Part shown: positions 44,112 to 52,206 of the stretch, piece by piece
Layout: the number at the start of each line of letters is the position of its first letter
How positions within the stretch are numbered: position 1 is the first letter of the stretch
Source of the DNA: JAVVSK01 sp036654235
GTDB lineage: Bacteria; Bacillota; Clostridia; Christensenellales; CAG-138
DNA: 64,000 nt
Assembly: GCA_036654235.1 (NCBI GenBank)
Contig: JAVVSK010000007.1
Span: 1 to 64,000 of the forward strand
Direction of reading: 5' to 3'
Translations under genes and position numbers: made by a program
Notes under the pieces: model-generated
The model's database searches: none
Told to the model about the DNA's origin: nothing
The model's input: the letters and a program-made list of their open reading frames with translations, nothing else

Positions 44112-44977
44112 TGTGCCGCAATGTCGCTCCATTTAGTCGACTTACCCGTATAAATATCTTTTACCTGATCTTTTTTTAATCCGTCGATTGTGTTTTCGGG
44201 ATTGACGATAACGGCTATTCCGTCTATCGCTATTTTTTTAGAGGTTAGCCCCTTTTTGATTTCGCTCTCTTTAAGTTCGCGGGAAACCATGCCGATATCG
44301 GCGATTCCCTCTATTGTAGCAGTTATTCCAGACGTTGAATCGCTCTCTTGTATATCTATAGTAACTCCCGCGTTTAGGGCAAGGTAGGCTTCTTTTAACT
44401 TTTGCATAACCGGAGTTACGGATGACGATCCGGCGACGACTATTTTTCCGGATGCGCCTTTTGTTTTATAGTCACTTAGATTTTCAATAGCTATATAACC
44501 CGCTTTTTCGACTGTCGCCTGTCCGTCCTTCGAAAGAATGAATGCTATAAAATCGGAAGCTATGGCGGAAATATCTGATTTGGTCGCTATATTAAACGGA
44601 CGGGAGATCTTATAGGTTCCGTTTTTAACGTTTTCAACTGTCGCTGAAACGCCGTCGATCGAAAGCGCCTTTACGGTATCGTTTATCGCACCGAGTGAAA
44701 CGTAGGCTATCGCGTTTTTATTGCTCGCGATATTTGAAAGAACTATGCCCGTTGAATCGTTTACATCGGCGGTCATTACGGTATTATCGACCTTTTCGCC
44801 TTTTTCGTTTACGGATTCAACCGAGAAAAGCTCAATAAAGGCACTTCTTGTTCCTGAACCGGATTCACGGGTTATTACGGTTATCGGAAAGCTCATATCA
44901 AACTTTCCTCCGGAACAACCTGAGACGCCAAGCATTAACGCAAGGACAATAGTAATTGCACAAAAAAATTTTTTCAT
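44108..44977 (-). CDS. pstS: phosphate-binding lipoprotein PstS
   Basis: The extracellular phosphate receptor of the transporter. 289 aa with signal peptide and lipobox VSGC; phosphate-binding loops TRESGSGTRSAFIE (about 36-49), VAGSSSVTPVM and ESDSTSGITA. The order of the two lobes differs from E. coli PstS (the TRESGSGTR segment comes first), as in other Gram-positive forms. The ATG at 44977 has GGGAGGAG upstream; the longer frame to 45019 lacks a site. Confidence 0.95.
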   Translation of the reverse strand: MKKFFCAITIVLALMLGVSGCSGGKFDMSFPITVITRESGSGTRSAFIELFSVESVNEKGEKVDNTVMTADVNDSTGIVLSNIASNKNAIAYVSLGAINDTVKALSIDGVSATVENVKNGTYKISRPFNIATKSDISAIASDFIAFILSKDGQATVEKAGYIAIENLSDYKTKGASGKIVVAGSSSVTPVMQKLKEAYLALNAGVTIDIQESDSTSGITATIEGIADIGMVSRELKESEIKKGLTSKKIAIDGIAVIVNPENTIDGLKKDQVKDIYTGKSTKWSDIAAQ

Positions 44978-45035
44978 TTTAAAAACTCCTCCCAATTTAT
45001 CTGTACGTATTTCGTACACTCTTATGATAAGCAGT

Positions 45036-45080
45036 TTTTGTAAAATCCAACGCTATATTTTTGTAAAATTCAAGTAAAAT
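45036..45080 (-). promoter_or_regulatory. Pho-box-like direct repeats upstream of pstS
   Basis: On the minus strand the 11-mers ATTTTACTTGA (45080-45070), ATTTTACAAAA (45069-45059) and again ATTTTACAAAA (45046-45036) occur with spacings of 11 and 23 bases. Eleven-base periodic TT(T/A)ACA-type repeats are what PhoP binds in Gram-positive bacteria. They lie about 60-100 bases before the pstS start. Confidence 0.6.
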
Positions 45081-45090
45081 AGAGGGAAAT

Positions 45091-45116
45091 AAAAAAAAGA
45101 CGGGAAAACTCCCGTC
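45091..45116 (-). terminator. terminator after the CHAP-dockerin gene
   Basis: On the minus strand GACGGGA and TCCCGTC form a stem with a 4-base loop, followed by TTTTTTTT (45098-45091). It shields the pst promoter region from read-through. Confidence 0.88.
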
Positions 45117-45148
45117 TAATAGGTGGAATATGGCAAAAATTTAATTTT

Positions 45149-46294
45149 TTAAGCTTCGGTTAAAATAAATTCAAGTATTGCGGCGGCATCTCCGGTATTA
45201 ACGTCAGGGTCGCCATTAAAATTTGCAAGGGGTATTTGACCGTTTGCAAGCGTCAAAGTACCGGCCATATATTTTAGTATGCATGATGCGTCGCCCGTAT
45301 TGATTATTGAATCAAGATTGACATCTCCCAATTTAAACTTATCAGGGTGTTCACCAAGGTACTTATCTATAGTTTGTTCCTTGATTTTTGTACGCGTTAT
45401 TTTCTCGACAACTCCGTTTATGTTAAGCGCATTATTGGTTTGAAATTCCCGAACAACCGAATCAGTCATCATTCCGAAGTATCCGTCTATATCTACGTCA
45501 TAGCCTATGTAATCCAAACAAAATTGAACCCAGCTAACGTTGCTTCCGAAAAACATATTTTCACGATAATAAAGATCAACAACGGGTTCATCGAATCCAC
45601 CGAATATATCGTCGTTTGGAATAAGCGTACTCTCGTCATAATCGGGAGAGGCATAGCCCCAAATTTCGGAGGATGAAAGAGAAATATTCCGATATGCAAC
45701 GCTATCCGTATCGTTCCCGGCGATAAAAAACACATTCGTTTCATCCGAAAGATCTACTATGCCCATATGCGTAATAGAGCTGTTTGAGGTTCCAAAAAAT
45801 ATTAAATCACCCTGAACGGGGAGATAACCGGAACCTCTCCCGTGCATCGTTGCCCCAGCATCAGGAAGTATATAATTATATGCATTTGTACATCTTGCGA
45901 AGTTAGGAAGTACAGCGAGGGGAATTCCCGCCTGTCTCGCGCACCACCCGATAAAAGTCGTGCACCAAGCATAGTTGTTCCCCGAGACATGTTCGGCAAA
46001 GTACCAATAATTATATTCTGTTACATTGTTCGTTCCATGCGTCGTTCCGCCGTAGCTTCCCTCATGATATCCAAGTTGAGATTCGGCGATGCGAAATATA
46101 TCGTTAGCCTTATTATCAGAAAGCTCAATATCTATAAGGCGTTCATAAAACACGCTCTTAGCATATTCCGAAGAAACATTATAGGTCGGAGAGAGAGCCA
46201 GAGAAGAAGGGGTAAAAATCCCGGTTATAGATAAAATAAAAGCTAAGCACAGAACAAAGACTGCGTTAAATATCTGCCTAATTTTTCCACACAT
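45149..46294 (-). CDS. secreted CHAP amidase - peptidoglycan-binding - dockerin protein
   Basis: A 381 aa exported protein. A signal peptide or N-terminal anchor (about 1-34) is followed by a CHAP-type cysteine peptidase/amidase domain (about 60-215) with catalytic Cys111 in YAWCTTFIGWC and His176 in ITHMGIV. Then comes a peptidoglycan-binding-1-like repeat (about 245-310; DGYFGMMTDSVVREFQ) and a type I-like dockerin (322-381) with loops D324-N326-D328-D335 and N358-N360-D362-D369. The first loop position of the second repeat is Asn. Inference: a cell-wall hydrolase that docks onto a cohesin partner. Strong AGGAGG site and a good promoter; a single-gene unit. Confidence 0.85.
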   Translation of the reverse strand: MCGKIRQIFNAVFVLCLAFILSITGIFTPSSLALSPTYNVSSEYAKSVFYERLIDIELSDNKANDIFRIAESQLGYHEGSYGGTTHGTNNVTEYNYWYFAEHVSGNNYAWCTTFIGWCARQAGIPLAVLPNFARCTNAYNYILPDAGATMHGRGSGYLPVQGDLIFFGTSNSSITHMGIVDLSDETNVFFIAGNDTDSVAYRNISLSSSEIWGYASPDYDESTLIPNDDIFGGFDEPVVDLYYRENMFFGSNVSWVQFCLDYIGYDVDIDGYFGMMTDSVVREFQTNNALNINGVVEKITRTKIKEQTIDKYLGEHPDKFKLGDVNLDSIINTGDASCILKYMAGTLTLANGQIPLANFNGDPDVNTGDAAAILEFILTEA

Positions 46295-47229
46295 AGAGCA
46301 TTCCTCCTAAAAAAATATCAAATAAATTTTCAATAAACAAAGTTAATTATAAATAAAAACATATATTAATGCAAATGCCGCGTTTAATTTGAATAGATAA
46401 ACTTGATTGAAAAAAACAAAATATGTCCACGATAAACGCGCGATTAAACGAAATATGAAAAAAGCAGGGAAACGCTGTAATTACTAAAAAAGAACATGTA
46501 AGGGCGAATTAACGCGGATATTTTTTTTGGAAATAGAGGTATTTGGGAAATAACATGAGAAATTTCTGCGGGAATATTCAGAACAACAAAACGCAATACA
46601 ATCGCATCATATTATTTAACGCGTGTTTGCAATAATATCTTCGGAATTTTTGAAGGAATTTAAAACAGCGCGGAACAGGCTGATAAACAGCGACGGTTTG
46701 GAAAAGTTAGAAGAACCCTTATAATAGAATGAAAAACGCAATCCGGAAATGGGAAGAAAATTAAAAGGCAAACCCTATTGTGAATGCGCTAGATAAGAAA
46801 GGTTTTTTGGTTAGGTCAGAAGCGTATTGAGGGCGAAAATCGTAATATTGAAAAGCAGAGGGCTTACATATTAAATATTATTCGAAAATAGGAACTCAAT
46901 ATTTTGAAGCTATTTGAGCTTGGAAACAAGCCTCTGAGCTTAAAAAAGGATTATACCATAGATGCCAATCCTTAAAAGTATCCGAATAAAGTCTTTAATT
47001 TGTGAGGGAATAAAAAGTCGATAGGTTATGAAGTCCATTGAGAAAACTTGTTCATGTATTTTGAGTAAGTGTTTTTACAGAATAAATGCGCTAAAAATAC
47101 AGGTAAATAGAATTTGGGTTAGAAGCCTTAACTTTAATTTGAGAAGCGCTTTTGCGTTTTTCGCACCTCTATAAAACCGGGTTGTTTCTCACTTGTACCC
47201 TGCTTCGGTATCTGTTAAAATCTCATAGT
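46295..47229. other. long non-coding A+T-rich stretch
   Basis: Nearly 0.94 kb between divergent genes. It holds the promoter at 46346-46374. In the remaining 850 bases no frame stays open or shows a recognisable domain. Short runs with coding-like codons broken by stops near 46740-46900 might be a decayed gene, but I could not identify one. No transposon ends or structured RNA recognised. Confidence 0.5.
46346..46374 (-). promoter_or_regulatory. promoter of the CHAP-dockerin gene
   Basis: On the minus strand TTGCAT (46374-46369) and TATAAT (46351-46346), 17-base spacer, about 50 bases before the start codon. Confidence 0.7.
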
Positions 47230-47604
47230 ATGAACAAGAATCAAAAAGAATTAAAAATAAAACCGCTTGATATTGTAATAATCGCGACGGTGCTCCTAAT
47301 ATCGGTATTACCGCTTTTTTTGTTAAACGGAAAAACGGGAGGTTCGGTAATAATAACTTGGCATGGTACGGAGATATATAGAGGAAGCCTCGATACGGAT
47401 ATCGAACTAAAGACTCCGGACGGGAAAAATACTATACTGATACAGGGCGGAGAAGCGCGGATGGAGATCGCCGATTGTCCCGACAAACTCTGCGTAAAAT
47501 CGGGAGTTGCAAAAGTCAATAAGCCTATCATATGTCTGCCGAACGAAGTTGTAATATATCTTGAAAGCGCAAATTCGGAGTTATTGGACGGAATAACGAA
47601 ATGA
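47230..47604 (+). CDS. NusG domain II-containing exported protein
   Basis: A 124 aa protein with one N-terminal membrane span (about 15-35) and an extracytoplasmic NusG-domain-II fold (about 42-120), recognised from NTILIQGGEARMEIADCPDKLCV and PIICLPNEVVIYLE. It is unrelated in role to transcription factor NusG. Such proteins are usually encoded next to Gx transporters, as here (overlap of 4 bases), and near redox/flavin export genes. The frame is open back to 47152; the ATG at 47230 fits the membrane segment but has no clear Shine-Dalgarno, so the start is uncertain. Confidence 0.8.
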   Translation: MNKNQKELKIKPLDIVIIATVLLISVLPLFLLNGKTGGSVIITWHGTEIYRGSLDTDIELKTPDGKNTILIQGGEARMEIADCPDKLCVKSGVAKVNKPIICLPNEVVIYLESANSELLDGITK

Positions 47605-48116
47605 GCATAAAAACGATAACGACTGATGCTATTTTTATCGCTATGGCTCTAGCTGTTCATTATTTAGAGGGACTTTTACCGCCAATAATCCCCGGCATCC
47701 CGATAAGGCTCGGGCTTGCGAATATTTTTACCCTGCTGGCCTTGCTTCACCTAAAAAAAACGGATGCGTTTTTTATAACGCTAATTAGATGTACATTAGG
47801 CGCGGTCTTTGGCGGGTCGTTTATAGCGATACTTTATAGCGTTGCGGGGGGAATGTTCTCGTATCTCGGAATGACTTTTCTGATGCCAATATATAGAAAA
47901 CGCACAGTAACTCTTATCGGAGTTAGCGTATTTGGTGCATTCATGTTCAATCTTGGTCAGATTTTAATAGGGACTCTATTTTTTTCAAAGGTGATGGTCG
48001 CGTATTTTCCTATTATGACCGTTCTATCCGTCCCTACGGGCATAATAATAGGCATTATAGCAACAATAATATCACGGAGACTTAAAACCGGTATACTGCC
48101 TATAGAACGTTCCTGA
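47601..48116 (+). CDS. Gx transporter family membrane protein
   Basis: A 171 aa membrane protein with five or six spans, of the family annotated as Gx transporter or heptaprenyl diphosphate synthase component I. PGIPIRLGLANIFTLLALLHL is the family hallmark; it resembles ECF S components in fold. Its ligand is not established. It overlaps the NusG-II gene by 4 bases, a conserved pair in Clostridia. Confidence 0.82.
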   Translation: MSIKTITTDAIFIAMALAVHYLEGLLPPIIPGIPIRLGLANIFTLLALLHLKKTDAFFITLIRCTLGAVFGGSFIAILYSVAGGMFSYLGMTFLMPIYRKRTVTLIGVSVFGAFMFNLGQILIGTLFFSKVMVAYFPIMTVLSVPTGIIIGIIATIISRRLKTGILPIERS

Positions 48117-48120
48117 ACTT

Positions 48121-48813
48121 TTATTTAAAGTCAAGCTCTCGACTCTTTTTTATCCGATCTCTTATGTTTAGCATTCGTATATCGGTATCGGCGATAGTAT
48201 CGGCGCATTCTTTTAGTTCGGCGACTATGCTCTCGGATTCTTCGCAATTGCTCTTATATTCAAGCTCATGTTCAAGGCTGGCCCAAAAGTCCATAGCTAC
48301 AGTTCGTATTTGAATTTCAACGCGCATAGGCTTTTTTCGGTTTGAAAAGAAGACGGGAACTTCAACTATTATATGATAGCTGCGATATCCGTTCGGCTTT
48401 GGATTTTTTATATAGTCTTTTATCTTTATGAGCGTTATATCGTCTTGTTTAAGGAGCATTTCGGATACCTTATAAATATCGTCTATAAATGGGCATATAA
48501 TACGTATTCCGGCGACATCGTTAAGGTTGTCGACGATAGACTTTACATTAATTTCCTTATGCATTCGCTTTAGCTTTTCAAGTATGCTGATCGGTTTTTT
48601 TAGTCTGGATTGGATAGAGGATATTGGGCTTTGCATACTTCTTAACGACAGCTCATCATTCAGTATTTCGAGCTTCGTTTTAATTTCGCGAATAGCGGAG
48701 TTATATTGCATCATAAGATCACTGAAATTTGTGAGATAACTAAGAATATCATCAGTATTCTCAAAAATCAAATCTTTCAGCATTTCCGATTCTTTATCGT
48801 TTGGTTTATTCAT
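48121..48813 (-). CDS. small alarmone synthetase (RelA/SpoT domain)
   Basis: A 230 aa single-domain (p)ppGpp synthetase without HD hydrolase or TGS domains, like the YjbM/YwaC group. Key segments are VDNLNDVAGIRIICPF, NGYRSYHIIVEV and RVEIQIRTVAMDFWASLEHE, which hold the pyrophosphate-transfer residues. AGGAAAT precedes the ATG. It lies 100 bases downstream of butyrate kinase on the same strand, so it may be co-transcribed. Inference: stress-dependent alarmone supply. Confidence 0.9.
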   Translation of the reverse strand: MNKPNDKESEMLKDLIFENTDDILSYLTNFSDLMMQYNSAIREIKTKLEILNDELSLRSMQSPISSIQSRLKKPISILEKLKRMHKEINVKSIVDNLNDVAGIRIICPFIDDIYKVSEMLLKQDDITLIKIKDYIKNPKPNGYRSYHIIVEVPVFFSNRKKPMRVEIQIRTVAMDFWASLEHELEYKSNCEESESIVAELKECADTIADTDIRMLNIRDRIKKSRELDFK

Positions 48814-48914
48814 AATTTTTATTTCCTATGTTTTTTTAATGACAGACATTGGCGATGCGACAATTAAAACCGCACCGCCGCATTTTGGAGATAAAATTTA
48901 AAAAAGCGGATGCG

Positions 48915-49997
48915 TCAGCCGACGTATGTTTTCGTCTTTTCTTCGCCGCGAAGAACGCGGAGCGCTCCGAGGGCGAGAGCTAAAAGCTCATCTTCGCCGG
49001 GGTATATGGTTATAGGGGCGATAAATCCGGTCATGTCGGTTATAAACTTTGTAAATAACTTACTGTAAGCAAGTCCGCCGGTTAAAATAATCGTTTCAAC
49101 GCCGCCATGAAGTACCGCTGCCATAGCGCCTATCTCTTTTGCAACATTATACGCCATAGCGGTAAATATGAGCATAGACTTTTCATCGCCGTTTAGTGCA
49201 TTATTTTCAACTTCGCGCATATCATTTGAATTTAAATGCGCGGAGACTCCACCTTTTTTATTAACCAGAGCCAGCATATCTCCCTTCGTATATTCGTTGG
49301 AGAAGCACATATTGATGAGGGTGTCCGCCTGAATCCCGCCACAGCGTTCGGGGGTAAATGGACCTTCTCCGTTAAAACCATCGTTAACGTCTATAACTTT
49401 TCCATCTTTATGAGCGCCGACGGTTATACCACCGCCCATATGCGCAACTATGAGGCTACAATCTTCGTATTTTTTACCATTTTCCTTCGCATAGCGCCTT
49501 GCAACCGCCTTTTGGTTCAGCGCATGAAATACGCAATCTCTATTGTAACCGGGAAGCCCGGAAATTTTAGCAATTTCGTCTCTTTCGTCAACGACGACGG
49601 GGTCAACGACGAACGACGGTTTAGAGTTTCGACGCCCGAGTTCGCTCGCGAAGAGCCCACCAAGACATGAGGCGTGAAACGCTGCCTTCGTATGTTCGAT
49701 ATCATAAAGCATTTGGTCATTAACATCATAAACTCCGCTTACGAGGGGCTTTATTATTCCACCGCGCCCGACATAAGCGTCCATTGAATTTATATCTATA
49801 TTTTCCTTATTGAGCATATCAGTAATACAATTCAGGCGCATATCCTTTTGGGCGATAATCGCTGAAAACTGATCCAACTCCTCTTTCGAATGTCTCGCGG
49901 TAGCTTCAAAAATTTGATCCTCATTTGAAAAAACGCCGACTTTAGTAGACGTTGAACCGGGATTGATTGCAAGAATCCTAAACTTATGATTTTCCAT
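48915..49997 (-). CDS. buk: butyrate kinase
   Basis: It makes butyrate and ATP from butyryl phosphate and ADP. 360 aa of the ASKHA acetokinase fold: phosphate-1 motif LAINPGSTSTKVGVF at the N-terminus, SLIVAHMGGGITVGAHKDG, and the adenosine motif ILTGGLAYSKLF. The acetate kinase alternative is less likely: GRGGIIKPLVSGVYDVN and the overall length match butyrate kinase. Phosphotransbutyrylase (ptb), normally adjacent, is absent here. The GGAG site is 11 bases before the ATG. Promoter at 50032-50060. Confidence 0.94.
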   Translation of the reverse strand: MENHKFRILAINPGSTSTKVGVFSNEDQIFEATARHSKEELDQFSAIIAQKDMRLNCITDMLNKENIDINSMDAYVGRGGIIKPLVSGVYDVNDQMLYDIEHTKAAFHASCLGGLFASELGRRNSKPSFVVDPVVVDERDEIAKISGLPGYNRDCVFHALNQKAVARRYAKENGKKYEDCSLIVAHMGGGITVGAHKDGKVIDVNDGFNGEGPFTPERCGGIQADTLINMCFSNEYTKGDMLALVNKKGGVSAHLNSNDMREVENNALNGDEKSMLIFTAMAYNVAKEIGAMAAVLHGGVETIILTGGLAYSKLFTKFITDMTGFIAPITIYPGEDELLALALGALRVLRGEEKTKTYVG

Positions 49998-50031
49998 ATA
50001 GATACAGTCTCCTTATTTATTATTACACTCA

Positions 50032-50060
50032 ATTATACATATTAAGCTCTTAATTGACAA
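50032..50060 (-). promoter_or_regulatory. butyrate kinase promoter with palindrome in the spacer
   Basis: On the minus strand TTGTCA (50060-50055) and TATAAT (50037-50032), 17-base spacer. The spacer holds ATTAAG-AG-CTTAAT (50041-50054), an inverted repeat between -35 and -10. The -35 box overlaps the divergent promoter at 50054. Confidence 0.7.
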
Positions 50061-50082
50061 GTACGATGCTAGGGTTTAAAAT
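50054..50082 (+). promoter_or_regulatory. promoter of the SurA-like lipoprotein gene
   Basis: TTGACA (50054-50059, consensus) and TAAAAT (50077-50082), 17-base spacer. Its -35 box overlaps that of buk on the other strand. Confidence 0.7.
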
Positions 50083-50110
50083 CAAACAAATGTGGGAAAA
50101 GGAGAATTTA

Positions 50111-50686
50111 ATGAAAAGATGTATTAAGAGGGTATCGTTTCTTGTTTTGGGCTTCTTGATGCTAACGGCTATTTTTGCCGGTTGCGAAAAGACAGTGCCA
50201 AACGAAAACGCCGTGATTAAGATCGGGAGCTTTTCTATCAACCTTGACGAATATCAGGAGCTTTTCGATACCAATGCCGAACTTTTTAAATATTACGAGG
50301 CGCTTGATCTGTCGACGAAAGAAAAGCTCGAGGCGTTTCAGGATTACGTTTATACTATGGCTTTAAAATACGTTATTTTATTGTATCAGGCGGATAAAAA
50401 TTCGGTAACTCTCGACGAAACGGAAATGTTGGATGTTGAAAAGCAACTTGAAGAAAAGCTCGCGAGCGTTGGAACGGTTACGGATGAAGCGCGGGCTAAG
50501 ATGAAAACTCAGCTTATTAACGATAAAATAACCGAAAAATACTATAACAAATTAAATAGTAGTGCGACGGGCGAAACGGCGAACGCTATGATAGAAAAAT
50601 GGTCTAAAGAGCTTAAAATCGAGGGTGATAAAGAGCTAATACGCTCTGTTTTATATGTAGAACCTTCGGCAACCCCGGCTACCTAA
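50111..50686 (+). CDS. lipoprotein with SurA/PrsA-like N-terminal domain
   Basis: A 191 aa exported lipoprotein: signal peptide with lipobox FAGC, then a helical region (VIKIGSFSINLDEYQELFD, KLEAFQDYVYTMALKYVILLYQADK) like the chaperone domain of SurA/PrsA folding factors. The parvulin isomerase domain is missing, so it is either a shortened relative or a chaperone-only protein. AGGAG site 6 bases before the ATG at 50111; the frame is open back to 50054, inside the promoter. Function inferred only at the level of extracytoplasmic protein folding. Confidence 0.7.
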   Translation: MKRCIKRVSFLVLGFLMLTAIFAGCEKTVPNENAVIKIGSFSINLDEYQELFDTNAELFKYYEALDLSTKEKLEAFQDYVYTMALKYVILLYQADKNSVTLDETEMLDVEKQLEEKLASVGTVTDEARAKMKTQLINDKITEKYYNKLNSSATGETANAMIEKWSKELKIEGDKELIRSVLYVEPSATPAT

Positions 50687-50854
50687 TATTGCAATTTGGT
50701 TTTTTCCTTTTGACTATCTAAAAAATAGGTTTGTTGATATTTGGGAAACCGGGTTAATAAATCCCCGCACTTTTTTAGCGCCGGGGGTTAGTTTTGTATT
50801 GTAGATCAGCTTTAAAAAATCTTCGCGTTTTAAATTGCGAAGAGCCGTTTTTCT

Positions 50855-50883
50855 TTGAATACGGGGAACAATATGATTATAAT
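50855..50883 (+). promoter_or_regulatory. promoter of mrp
   Basis: TTGAAT (50855-50860) and TATAAT (50878-50883), 17-base spacer; start near 50890, then GGAGG and the ATG at 50907. Confidence 0.7.
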
Positions 50884-50906
50884 TGATAAAAATTTTGGAG
50901 GTAGAA

Positions 50907-51728
50907 ATGAGCGAAACTTGTACGCATAATTGCGAAACTTGCAAAGAAGACTGTTCCGAGAATAAGACGATTAAAAAAGAAGTCGCTATGGGAAACGTTA
51001 AACGTGTAATTGGCATTGTAAGCGGTAAAGGCGGAGTAGGAAAATCTCTCGTAACGTCGCTTTTGGCGGTTGAAACAAAAAAACGCGGGAAAAACACCGC
51101 GGTTCTTGACGCAGATATAACCGGTCCCTCTATACCTAAAGCCTTTGGGTTAAAGGAAAAGGCTGAGGGTGATGAAGAAGGCGTTTTCCCGGTTGAAACT
51201 CGTAGCGGAATAAAATGCATGTCTATAAACCTTCTTCTTGAGGATGAAACGCAACCCGTTGTCTGGCGCGGACCGATAATCGCCGGGACGGTTAAACAAT
51301 TTTATACGGACGTACATTGGGGCGATCTCGACTGCATGTATATAGATATGCCTCCGGGAACGGGAGACGTTCCTCTCACCGTTTTCGAGAGCATACCTGT
51401 AGACGGAATAATAATAGTTACGATGCCACAGACTCTCGTTTCAATGATAGTGCAAAAAGCGGTAAAAATGGCGCATATGCTGAATATACCGGTTTTGGCT
51501 ATTGTTGAGAATCAAAGCTATTATGAATGTCCTGATTGCGGAAAGCGGGTTGAGCTGTTCGGGAAGAGCGGTCTTGAGGAGATAATGATAAATAACGGGA
51601 TAATGCTCTCAGCAAAACTCCCGATAAATCCCGAGTTTGCGAGGTTGTCGGATGCCGGAGATATCGAAAGCGCCGACACGGGTGCTGTCTCTAAAATTGT
51701 CGATGCCATACTGAATAAAAAAGCCTAA
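50907..51728 (+). CDS. mrp: Mrp/NBP35-type ATP-binding Fe-S carrier
   Basis: A 273 aa deviant-Walker P-loop protein that binds and transfers [4Fe-4S] clusters. N-terminal cysteines (CTHNCETCKEDC, residues 4-15) resemble the NBP35 extension. P-loop SGKGGVGKS near 39-47; Walker B YIDMPPGTGD; cluster motif CPDC near 229-232. The start is set at 50907 by the GGAGG site. In this hydrogenase-rich organism it probably serves Fe-S maturation. Confidence 0.93.
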   Translation: MSETCTHNCETCKEDCSENKTIKKEVAMGNVKRVIGIVSGKGGVGKSLVTSLLAVETKKRGKNTAVLDADITGPSIPKAFGLKEKAEGDEEGVFPVETRSGIKCMSINLLLEDETQPVVWRGPIIAGTVKQFYTDVHWGDLDCMYIDMPPGTGDVPLTVFESIPVDGIIIVTMPQTLVSMIVQKAVKMAHMLNIPVLAIVENQSYYECPDCGKRVELFGKSGLEEIMINNGIMLSAKLPINPEFARLSDAGDIESADTGAVSKIVDAILNKKA

Positions 51729-51792
51729 AACACCGCTTCGCAAGTTAAAGGCAAAAGTTGCTTTTTAATTTTATATGCTATGATTTAGATGA

Positions 51793-51825
51793 AAATAAAA
51801 ACGGCGGGGAATTTTTCCCCGCCGT
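51793..51825 (-). terminator. terminator of the lonB-spoVA set
   Basis: ACGGCGGGGA (51801-51810) pairs with TCCCCGCCGT (51816-51825); on the minus strand TTTTTATTTTC follows. It also lies 70 bases past the mrp stop. Confidence 0.88.
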
Positions 51826-51835
51826 AAAAGACACT

Positions 51836-52204
51836 TTATTTTTTGGTTTTAGGCGTACATATAAGCGCAAAAATATAGCCGAAAACGATAGCGGCGGCAA
51901 CTCCTCCGGCGGTTGCGGATATACCGCCGGTAAAAGCGCCTATAACACCGTTTGCCTTTGCCCCTTCTATCGCACCTTTAGCAAGAGAATATCCGAAGCC
52001 GGTAAGAGGAACAGTTGCGCCCGCATGTCCTATTTCAACTAACGGCTGATAGAGGTTGAGAGCCGTTAAAATTACTCCGAGAGTTACGAATATAACCAGT
52101 ATGCGCGCGGAAGTAAGCTTAGTATATGATAAGAGCAGTTGACCCACGGTGCATATAGCGCCTCCTATCAAAAAAACATACACATAATCCATTATACTGC
52201 TCAT
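51836..52204 (-). CDS. spoVAE: stage V sporulation protein AE
   Basis: A 122 aa membrane protein with about four spans and the SpoVAC/SpoVAE signature GATVPLTGFGYSLAKGAIEGAK. It is part of the channel that loads dipicolinic acid into the forespore and releases it in germination. It begins 2 bases after spoVAD ends. Confidence 0.93.
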   Translation of the reverse strand: MSSIMDYVYVFLIGGAICTVGQLLLSYTKLTSARILVIFVTLGVILTALNLYQPLVEIGHAGATVPLTGFGYSLAKGAIEGAKANGVIGAFTGGISATAGGVAAAIVFGYIFALICTPKTKK

Positions 52205-52206
52205 AA

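Noticed and set aside
50759..50790. Weak G+C-rich inverted repeat after the SurA-like gene as a terminator
   Set aside because: Stem of five pairs with a long loop and no T run; not convincing.
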